In this document: piece after piece, positions 58,095 to 64,000 of the stretch | How the letters are laid out: the number at the start of each line of letters is the position of its first letter | How positions within the stretch are numbered: the first letter of the stretch is position 1 | Assembly (NCBI RefSeq): GCF_016598535.1 | Contig: NZ_CP066779.1 | Location: 124,001 to 188,000 of the forward strand | Source of the DNA: Rhodococcus sp. P-2 | Lineage (GTDB): Bacteria; Actinomycetota; Actinomycetes; Mycobacteriales; Mycobacteriaceae | Direction of reading: 5' to 3' | Length of the DNA stretch: 64,000 nt | Position numbers and translations under genes: made by a program | The notes under the pieces: model-generated | Databases searched by the model: none | The model's input: the letters and a program-made list of their open reading frames with translations, nothing else | Told to the model about the DNA's origin: nothing

Positions 58095-58907
58095 CTACTG
58101 CCCGGTCTGACCGGCAGCCGGGGGCTGCTTCTCGACGGACGGAGTCGCGGGAGTGGCCGCTGCGCCGCCGGACGGCAGTGCCTCGCCCTTCATGGATGCA
58201 CGAATCTGTTCGAGGCGACTGTGCCCTGCCATCTGGACCGAGGCCTGCTGGACCTCCATCATGCGGCCTTGAACGGAGTTCTGGGCGAGCTCGGCAGAGC
58301 CGAGTGCGTCGGCATAGCGACGTTCGATCTTGTCGCGCACAGCATCGAGGCTGGGTGTGTTGCCCGGAGCCGACAGCGTGCTGTCCATGGAACGAAGCGA
58401 CTCGCTCACGCGCTCCTGCATCTTGGCCTGCTCGAGCTGGCTGAGCAGCTTGGTGCGCTCGGCAACCTTTGCCTGCAGAGTCATCGCGTTCTGCTCGACG
58501 GCCTTCTTGGCCTGAGCGGCCGCCTGCAAGGACTGGTCGTGCAGTGCCTTCAGGTCCTCGACGCCCTGCTCGGCCGTCACCAGCTGAGCCGCGAAAGCCT
58601 CAGCGGCGTTGGTGTACTGGATCGCCTTGTCGTTGTCGCCGGCAGCAGCGGCCTGATCGGCGAGGTTGACGGCCTGGCGCGCGTTGGCGTTGAGCTTCTC
58701 GACCTCGTCGAGCTGACGGCTGAGCTTCATCTCGAGTTGACGCTGATTACCGATCACCGACGCAGCCTGCTGGGACAACGCCTGATGCTGGCGTTGCGCG
58801 TCCTCGATCGCCTGCTGAATCTGAACCTTTGGATCTGCCTTCTCATCGATCTTCGAATTGAAGAGCGCCATCAGGTACTTCCAGCCCTTGACGAAAGGAT
58901 TAGCCAT
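58095..58907 (-). CDS. pspA: Phage shock protein A (PspA/IM30 family)
   Basis: The 270-residue protein is a coiled-coil PspA/IM30 of the mycobacterial 35-kDa antigen type (Rv2744c). It has the amphipathic N-terminus [20 protein letters not shown] that contacts membranes, long helices with many Gln and Ala residues, and a C-terminal low-complexity tail. It protects the membrane under envelope stress. The ATG at 58907 gives the known N-terminus. clgR is upstream and pspM downstream. Confidence 0.92.
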   Translation of the reverse strand: MANPFVKGWKYLMALFNSKIDEKADPKVQIQQAIEDAQRQHQALSQQAASVIGNQRQLEMKLSRQLDEVEKLNANARQAVNLADQAAAAGDNDKAIQYTNAAEAFAAQLVTAEQGVEDLKALHDQSLQAAAQAKKAVEQNAMTLQAKVAERTKLLSQLEQAKMQERVSESLRSMDSTLSAPGNTPSLDAVRDKIERRYADALGSAELAQNSVQGRMMEVQQASVQMAGHSRLEQIRASMKGEALPSGGAAATPATPSVEKQPPAAGQTGQ

Positions 58908-59063
58908 TGGTTTGATCCTGCCTCCATCTGATGCGCCGCGCCGAACGCGACCCGGAGCGCGACCGTCGCGCACCGAAACAAGGGCTGCGCCCTATCTGCT
59001 CTGACCCCACCTGCTGGAAACCGGCGGTTACGTACAAAATCTATCGGTTACGGCCGGTAGTGG

Positions 59064-59426
59064 CTACGCCGCCGCCAACCTTCGAGCGTTCGGTGCCGGA
59101 ATCACGACGCGGGTATCGCGTGCGATAGTCGGCGAACCGGATGCCGACACGGCAGGTTCGGTGACCTGTCGACTCGCTACCGGAGCGCTCTTCTTCGTGG
59201 CCAGGGTCTCGCTCACGTCGACCAGCACGTCGGACAGTGGGACTGCGAGCGCATCACAGATCGCTGCCAACAGTTCGCTCGATGCTTCCTTACGTCCACG
59301 TTCCACTTCGGACAGATAGCCCAAGCTCACACGCGCGCTGTTCGACACCTCACGTAGCGTGCGGCTCTGCGAAACGCGCGTACGCCGGAGACTGTCACCG
59401 ATTGCCTCACGCAATAGCAGCGCCAT
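59064..59426 (-). CDS. clgR: Transcriptional regulator ClgR (Rv2745c-like)
   Basis: The 120-residue Xre-type regulator has an HTH (about 14-66, [28 protein letters not shown]) and activates Clp protease genes and the psp operon in mycobacteria and corynebacteria. The C-terminus ends RRLAAA, resembling ClpP-dependent degrons, which fits the known proteolytic control of ClgR. A GGAGGAG ribosome binding site precedes the ATG. A SigE-like promoter lies upstream. Confidence 0.93.
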   Translation of the reverse strand: MALLLREAIGDSLRRTRVSQSRTLREVSNSARVSLGYLSEVERGRKEASSELLAAICDALAVPLSDVLVDVSETLATKKSAPVASRQVTEPAVSASGSPTIARDTRVVIPAPNARRLAAA

Positions 59427-59484
59427 CTCGCTCCTCCTTCATCCGTGACCTCATCGTGCATGGTCGTACGTCTTCACAATCGTC

Positions 59485-59511
59485 AACGTCCGAACACATC
59501 CGATTGGTTCC
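59485..59511 (-). promoter_or_regulatory. Candidate SigE-type promoter for clgR-pspA
   Basis: On the minus strand GGAACC (59511-59506) and CGTT (59488-59485) are 17 bases apart, near the actinobacterial SigE pattern GGAAC-N15-17-CGTT. It lies about 60 bases upstream of clgR. Mycobacterial clgR is SigE-controlled, which supports the call. Confidence 0.5.
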
Positions 59512-59516
59512 CGAGC

Positions 59517-60014
59517 CTATCGTGCCGCGCGCTCTGCGACACGATCACGTAACCGCGACACGGCAGTCGCGACTGCGGTTGTTCGAATCTCCCACCGTTC
59601 GCCGCCGAGCGCGAGCGGTACGCATTCGGTTCCGTCCGGGCCGGCGATACCGAGAAACACCGTTCCGACCGGGTGTCCGTCCTGCTCACTCGGACCGGCG
59701 ACCCCCGTCAGACCGACACCCCAGTCGGCGCCGCACCTCGAGCGGGCACCGAGTGCCAAAGCCACCGCGGTGCTCTCGGACACGGGACCGTCTGTTGCCA
59801 GGCGATCGGGGTCCACGCCAGCCAGCGTCGCCTTCAGGTCGGTCGCGTACACGACCAGCCCTCCGCGCAGCACAGCGCTCGATCCCGGCACCGACGCAAC
59901 CGCTGCAGTGAACAATCCGGCCGTCAGAGATTCGGCGGCGGCGACAGTCTGCCCCGCGGCACCGAGGACCTCGACCAGTTCGGCCACTCCGAGTCCGAGC
60001 AGCGGATCGGTCAT
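59517..60014 (-). CDS. Nicotinamide-nucleotide amidase (CinA C-terminal type)
   Basis: The 165-residue product is the stand-alone CinA C-terminal domain (PncC-type), which deamidates NMN. Markers are AAAESLTAGLFTAAVASVPGSS and WGVGLTGVAGPSEQDGHPVGTV. The ATG at 60014 overlaps the pgsA stop by 4 bases, and pgsA-cinA-clgR is a conserved order. A longer frame reads antisense pgsA sequence and is rejected. Confidence 0.9.
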   Translation of the reverse strand: MTDPLLGLGVAELVEVLGAAGQTVAAAESLTAGLFTAAVASVPGSSAVLRGGLVVYATDLKATLAGVDPDRLATDGPVSESTAVALALGARSRCGADWGVGLTGVAGPSEQDGHPVGTVFLGIAGPDGTECVPLALGGERWEIRTTAVATAVSRLRDRVAERAAR

Positions 60015-60652
60015 GACTCGACTGCGCGAACTCCGGCGCGAAGCCTGATCGCCTGCACGATGTATTCGATTCCGGTCGCCACCGTCAGCACGACGGCAGC
60101 AGCCATCAGCAACCCGCTGACGATGTCCCAACTGCTCGGCAGTGGGCACAGGAAGAAGCCGATCGCGACGGCCTGCACGAGGGTCTTGAGCTTGCCGCCC
60201 TTGCCCGCCGGGATGACCGCGTGCCGCAGAACCGCGAACCGCAGCAGCGTGATTCCGAGTTCTCGGGCGATGATCACTCCGGTCACCCACCATGACAAAT
60301 CACCCAGAACCGAGAGCCCGATGAGCGCGGCTCCGATCAGCGCCTTGTCCGCGATCGGGTCCATGAGTTTCCCGAAATCCGTGACCAGACCGTATTTCCG
60401 AGCCAATTGGCCGTCGATCCGATCCGTGATCGCGGCCACGATGAACACGCCCATCGCCCCGAGACGCCACCACGTCGAGTGTCCGCCGTCGACGAAGAGA
60501 ACAACGAGAAACACGGGAACGAGAACCATTCGAACCATCGTGAGAATGTTCGCGATGTTCAGCAATGGAACCGGGTTGTCCGCGACAGGTGTGCCGTCGG
60601 ACGGGCCGACGGCAGCGCGATGGGCGTCGGTCTGATCGCGCGGGGTACTCAT
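60011..60652 (-). CDS. pgsA: CDP-diacylglycerol-glycerol-3-phosphate phosphatidyltransferase
   Basis: This integral membrane enzyme makes phosphatidylglycerol phosphate. The 213-residue product has the CDP-alcohol phosphotransferase motif within TDRIDGQLARKYGLVTDFGK and LMDPIADK, with the conserved D-x2-DG-x2-AR-x8-G-x3-D-x3-D spacing. It has about five other helices and a short polar N-terminus. The ATG at 60652 is used; the frame continues upstream through the divergent argA gene without support. Other CDP-alcohol transferases exist in these genomes, so the gene symbol is moderately sure. Confidence 0.88.
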   Translation of the reverse strand: MSTPRDQTDAHRAAVGPSDGTPVADNPVPLLNIANILTMVRMVLVPVFLVVLFVDGGHSTWWRLGAMGVFIVAAITDRIDGQLARKYGLVTDFGKLMDPIADKALIGAALIGLSVLGDLSWWVTGVIIARELGITLLRFAVLRHAVIPAGKGGKLKTLVQAVAIGFFLCPLPSSWDIVSGLLMAAAVVLTVATGIEYIVQAIRLRAGVRAVES

Positions 60653-60772
60653 CGGATCACCGCACGAGCGGTGAGCCGAACCCGGGATACAGCCGAGCGG
60701 CGCGGGAATTGCGTGGGGCGGACAGGCACGCGACTTAGAATATCGGTAGGGGCATTGACTAATGTGCACCAC

Positions 60773-61297
60773 ATGACTTCGACCGCGCCGACCTATACCG
60801 AGAGCCAGTTGATCGTGCGTCGCGCGCGAACGTCGGACATCCCCGAAATCAAGCGCCTCATCGACATCTACGCCGGCAAGATCCTGCTCGAGAAGAATCT
60901 CGTGACGCTGTACGAGGCCGTCCAGGAGTTCTGGGTCGCCGAGCGCGGTAATCAGGTAATCGCCTGCGGCGCTTTGCATGTGTTGTGGGCAGACCTGGGT
61001 GAGATCCGCACCGTCGCAGTCGATCCGACAGCCAAGGGGCAAGGTGCAGGTTTCCATGTCGTCGACAAACTCATCGAGGTCGCCAAGGAATTGGAGTTGG
61101 AACGGTTGTTCGTTCTGACGTTCGAGACCGAGTTCTTCCACCGTCACGGATTCGCGGAGATCGACGGCACTCCCGTCACCGCCGAGGTCTACGCCGAGAT
61201 GTGTCGTTCGTACGACGCCGGTGTCGCCGAGTTCCTCGACCTGAGCTATGTGAAACCCAACACACTCGGCAACACTCGCATGCTCCTGACTCTCTGA
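60773..61297 (+). CDS. argA: Amino-acid N-acetyltransferase (ArgA, Rv2747-like)
   Basis: The 174-residue GNAT-fold enzyme corresponds to Rv2747, a mycobacterial ArgA that acetylates glutamate to start arginine synthesis. The acetyl-CoA motif is VAVDPTAKGQGAGFHVVDKL, with LFVLTFETEFFHRHGF following. It is a short ArgA lacking the amino-acid kinase domain. The ATG at 60773 is divergent from pgsA; in-frame sequence upstream is pgsA antisense. It is not near other arg genes. Confidence 0.9.
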   Translation: MTSTAPTYTESQLIVRRARTSDIPEIKRLIDIYAGKILLEKNLVTLYEAVQEFWVAERGNQVIACGALHVLWADLGEIRTVAVDPTAKGQGAGFHVVDKLIEVAKELELERLFVLTFETEFFHRHGFAEIDGTPVTAEVYAEMCRSYDAGVAEFLDLSYVKPNTLGNTRMLLTL

Positions 61298-61371
61298 ACC
61301 GTTCAGACTCTTCTCACACCCTGCTCTTCACACACACCTGTCTCGATCACCAGTCCCCGAAAGCGGTCACG

Positions 61372-61656
61372 ATGTCGTTGTTTCTCGTCGAATACACCTA
61401 CGCTCCCGAGAAGAACCCTCAGCGCGACGAAGTCCGTGGCGATCACCGCGCGTGGCTCGCGGATCTGGTCTCCCGCTCGATCGTTCTGTCATCCGGCCCG
61501 TTTGCAGATGGAAACGGCGCGCTGATCATCGTCGACGCCGCGGACGCCGACACCGTTTCGCTCCTCTTCACCCACGATCCGTTCGCGATCGCCGATTTGA
61601 TCGAGAACGTCCGCATCACCGAGTGGGTCCCGGTATTGGGTCAGTTCAGCGCCTGA
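61372..61656 (+). CDS. YciI family protein
   Basis: The 94-residue protein has the YciI ferredoxin-like fold pattern: FLVEYTYAPEKN, DHRAWLADLVSRSIVLSSGPFADGNGA and DPFAIADLIENVRITEW. A His/Asp pair in the family is thought to be catalytic; the His of GDHRAWL fits. Function is unknown. It starts at ATG 61372, 74 bases after argA, and is convergent with terC. Confidence 0.85.
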   Translation: MSLFLVEYTYAPEKNPQRDEVRGDHRAWLADLVSRSIVLSSGPFADGNGALIIVDAADADTVSLLFTHDPFAIADLIENVRITEWVPVLGQFSA

Positions 61657-61672
61657 GAGCCTCGGCCCCGGC

Positions 61673-62653
61673 TTACTCCCCCGCCCGGTCGCGAGTCTTC
61701 AACAGGCTCGCGACCGTCGTCACCGCCAGTACTCCGATGATCACTCCGAGTGAGAGTGCCGTGGAGATTTCCGGCACGGAGACGTGTTCACCTCCGTTGA
61801 CGAACGAGAGAGTGTTCTCGTGCAACGCGTGCAGTACCAATTTCACGCCGATGAACGCCAGGATTATCGAGAGCCCGTACGAGAGATAGACCAGCCGTTC
61901 GAGCAATCCGCCGATCAGGAAGTACAGCTGCCGTAGGCCCATCAGCGCGAAGGCGTTGGCGGTGAACACCAGATACGGTTCCTGGGTCAGACCGTAGATC
62001 GCCGGAATCGAATCGAGCGCGAAGAGCACGTCGGCAAACCCGATTGCAATGAGCGCCAACAACAACGGCGTCACGACGCGCTTGCCGTCGATCCGGGTGA
62101 TCAGTTTGTCCCCGTCGTATTCCTCGGTTGTCGGCAGCACCCGTTTCACGAGCGAGATAATGCGACTGTCGCGCTTCTCCTCTGCCTCCTTCTCATGCCC
62201 GTGATCGCGGATCAGGGTGTACGCGGTGTAGATCAGGAACGCACCGAAGAGGTAGAACACCCAGCTGTACGCGTTGATGGCGGCGGCACCGACACCGATG
62301 AAGATTCCGCGCATCACCAACGCGAGGACGATACCGATCAGCAGGACTTTCTGCTGGAACTCTCGTGGTACCGCGAAGGTCGACATGATGATCACGAAGA
62401 CGAACAGATTGTCGACCGAGAGCGCCTTTTCCGTGACGTAGCCGGCGAAGTACTCACCGCCGTACGTGGTGCCCCAGATCCACATCACGACGAGACCGAA
62501 GACGACGGCGATCGAGATGTAGACCGTCGACCAGAATGCGGACTCCCGGAACGTCGGCGCGTGCGGAGTGCGGACGTGAGCGAAGAAGTCGAAGACGAAC
62601 AGACCGAGGATCACCACGATCGTGATTCCCCAAGCCAACGGCGTCACATGCAC
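61673..62653 (-). CDS. TerC family integral membrane protein
   Basis: The 326-residue protein has seven or more hydrophobic segments and the TerC markers EKALSVDNLFVFVIIMS and ADVLFALDSIPAIYGLTQEPYLVFTANAFALMGLRQLYF, with the conserved Asp pairs in the membrane. TerC proteins are linked to tellurite resistance and manganese export or membrane protein metalation. A His/Glu-rich cytoplasmic loop follows the third segment (DHGHEKEAEEK). It lies 45 bases downstream of ftsK on the same strand. Confidence 0.9.
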   Translation of the reverse strand: MHVTPLAWGITIVVILGLFVFDFFAHVRTPHAPTFRESAFWSTVYISIAVVFGLVVMWIWGTTYGGEYFAGYVTEKALSVDNLFVFVIIMSTFAVPREFQQKVLLIGIVLALVMRGIFIGVGAAAINAYSWVFYLFGAFLIYTAYTLIRDHGHEKEAEEKRDSRIISLVKRVLPTTEEYDGDKLITRIDGKRVVTPLLLALIAIGFADVLFALDSIPAIYGLTQEPYLVFTANAFALMGLRQLYFLIGGLLERLVYLSYGLSIILAFIGVKLVLHALHENTLSFVNGGEHVSVPEISTALSLGVIIGVLAVTTVASLLKTRDRAGE

Positions 62654-62698
62654 GGGTTCCTCCGGTCGTCTGTCGACGGTTTGTCCGCCGAGGTGTCC

Positions 62699-64000
62699 CT
62701 ACTCGTCTGCGGGTGCCTCGTCCGGGTCGCCGCCGCGAATCGACCACAGCAGACCGTCGAGTTCCTCGGGCTTCATGAGTACCTCGCGAGCCTTCGAGCC
62801 CTCGCTGGGTCCGACGACGCCGCGGTTTTCCATGAGGTCCATGAGTCGACCGGCCTTGGCGAACCCGACGCGCAGTTTGCGCTGCAGCATCGACGTCGAG
62901 CCGAACTGGCTGGTGATCACCAATTCCACGGCCTGCAGGAGGACGTCCATGTCGTCCCCGATGTCAGGATCGACGTCTTTCTTCTCCCCGGCCTTCTGCG
63001 CGGTGACACCTTCGGTGTACTCGGGTTCCGCCTGGTTCTTCGCGAAGTCGACAACCGCCGAGATTTCTTCGTCGGTGATGAACGCGCCCTGCATACGGGT
63101 CGGCTTACCCGCACCCATGGGCAGGAAGAGGCCGTCACCCATACCGATGAGCTTCTCGGCGCCGGGCTGATCGAGGATGACTCGCGAGTCCGTCAGTGAA
63201 GACGTCGCGAACGCCAGACGCGAAGGCACGTTGGTCTTGATCAGGCCGGTGACGACGTCGACGGACGGGCGCTGTGTTGCCAGCACCAGGTGGATACCGG
63301 CAGCACGGGCTTTCTGGGTGATGCGGACGATTGCTTCTTCGACGTCGCGCGGCGCGGTCATCATGAGGTCTGCGAGCTCGTCCACGATTGCCAGGATGTA
63401 GGGGTACGGACGGTAGACGCGCTCGCTGCCCAGCGGGGCGGTGATTTCGCCGGACTTGACCTTGGAGTTGAAGTCGTCGATATGACGCACCCGGTTGGCC
63501 TGCATGTCCTGGTAGCGCTGTTCCATCTCCTCTACCAGCCAAGCCAGCGCTGCCGCTGCCTTCTTCGGCTGAGTGATGATCGGCGTGATCAGGTGCGGGA
63601 TACCTTCGTACGGCGTGAGCTCGACCATTTTCGGGTCGATGAGGATCATCCGTACTTCTTCCGGCGTTGCTCGGGTGAGCAACGAGACGAGCATCGAGTT
63701 CACGAAGCTCGACTTACCCGAGCCGGTCGAACCTGCCACCAGAAGGTGGGGCATCTTCGCGAGGTTGGCACTGACGAAGTCGCCTTCGATGTCCTTGCCC
63801 AGACCGATCACCAGCGGATGGTGATCGCGTCGGGTGCTCGGCGCGTTCAGCACGTCGGCGAGGCGAACCATTTCACGATCGGAGTTCGGTACCTCGATGC
63901 CCACCGCGGACTTGCCCGGAATGGGGGCGAGGAGGCGAACGTTGTCGGTTGCCACCGCATAGGCGATGTTGCGAGCGAGCGCGGTGATTTTCTCGACCTT
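62699..64000 (-). CDS. ftsK: DNA translocase FtsK, partial (5' part beyond window)
   Basis: This is the C-terminal part of an FtsK/SpoIIIE motor; the frame is open to the window edge, so the N-terminal membrane domain and linker are outside. Visible are Walker [11 protein letters not shown], Walker [29 protein letters not shown] and a gamma winged-helix domain ([26 protein letters not shown]) that reads KOPS sequences. It segregates chromosome termini at division and activates XerCD. In mycobacteria it is also near terC-type, argA and pgsA genes. Confidence 0.94.
   Translation of the reverse strand, partial: KVEKITALARNIAYAVATDNVRLLAPIPGKSAVGIEVPNSDREMVRLADVLNAPSTRRDHHPLVIGLGKDIEGDFVSANLAKMPHLLVAGSTGSGKSSFVNSMLVSLLTRATPEEVRMILIDPKMVELTPYEGIPHLITPIITQPKKAAAALAWLVEEMEQRYQDMQANRVRHIDDFNSKVKSGEITAPLGSERVYRPYPYILAIVDELADLMMTAPRDVEEAIVRITQKARAAGIHLVLATQRPSVDVVTGLIKTNVPSRLAFATSSLTDSRVILDQPGAEKLIGMGDGLFLPMGAGKPTRMQGAFITDEEISAVVDFAKNQAEPEYTEGVTAQKAGEKKDVDPDIGDDMDVLLQAVELVITSQFGSTSMLQRKLRVGFAKAGRLMDLMENRGVVGPSEGSKAREVLMKPEELDGLLWSIRGGDPDEAPADE

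Noticed and set aside
60653-61147. Upstream extension of the pgsA frame
   Set aside because: It is antisense to argA, and the family N-terminus begins after 60652.

Overview
The window is high-GC actinobacterial chromosome. Gene content and order match the conserved ideR/dtxR-galE ... oxyR-ahpCD ... hrpA-nrdR-lexA ... PTS ... hflX-dapF-miaA-miaB-gluABCD-recX-recA ... pspA-clgR-cinA-pgsA-ftsK core of mycolic-acid bacteria, known from Corynebacterium and Mycobacterium. The closest fit is a Rhodococcus, possibly of the R. erythropolis group. That identification is inference from synteny and family recall; no database search was run. No tRNA, rRNA, CRISPR array, prophage or insertion sequence was seen, and the region reads as ordinary core chromosome.

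Layout. 0-9 kb: iron regulator ideR, galE, a DUF4192 protein, a lipoprotein, a PAC2 protein, an alpha/beta hydrolase and a large DEAD/DEAH helicase. 9-15.7 kb: a divergent pair of a DUF5997 protein and a LysR-type effector domain with no helix-turn-helix, a flavin oxidase, the peroxide block oxyR / ahpC-ahpD, a PhzF-like protein and a YiiX-like cysteine hydrolase. 15.7-22.4 kb: small membrane protein, class III aminotransferase, DUF2322 protein, Pr6Pr membrane protein, hrpA and an unlisted 38-residue hydrophobic peptide gene. 22.5-25 kb: an SOS and cell-cycle locus (nrdR, a LysM septation-type protein, lexA) with three LexA-type boxes. 25-34 kb: acyl-CoA dehydrogenase, uracil/xanthine permease and a complete fructose PTS (ptsI divergent from fruR-pfkB-fruA-ptsH). 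34-45 kb, mostly minus strand: an esterase, a secreted propeller-like protein, hflX, dapF, a class F-like sortase, miaA, a dioxygenase-like protein, a DUF349 protein on plus, and miaB with a membrane protein. 45-50.7 kb: glutamate ABC transporter gluABCD, then recX-recA with a repeat-rich leader and an SOS box. 50.7-57 kb: glycosyltransferase, glpD with a TetR regulator, a PIG-L deacetylase, a small membrane protein and the biotin transporter bioYMN. 57-64 kb: the phage-shock block pspM-pspA-clgR with a candidate SigE-type promoter, cinA, pgsA, an argA-type acetyltransferase, a YciI protein, terC and the 3' part of ftsK.

Themes. Stress and DNA-damage control is concentrated here: IdeR for iron, OxyR/AhpCD for peroxide, LexA/RecA/RecX for SOS, and ClgR/PspA for envelope stress. 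Translational coupling through 4-base overlaps is common (fruR-pfkB, dioxygenase-miaA, miaB-membrane protein, gluC-gluD, bioM-bioN, pgsA-cinA). A recurring oddity is short tandem duplication of 15, 16 or 18 bp, mostly in leaders or linkers. The most novel-looking candidates are the split-regulator pair at 9.1-10.4 kb, the 38-residue peptide at 22.3 kb and the repeat-built recA leader.
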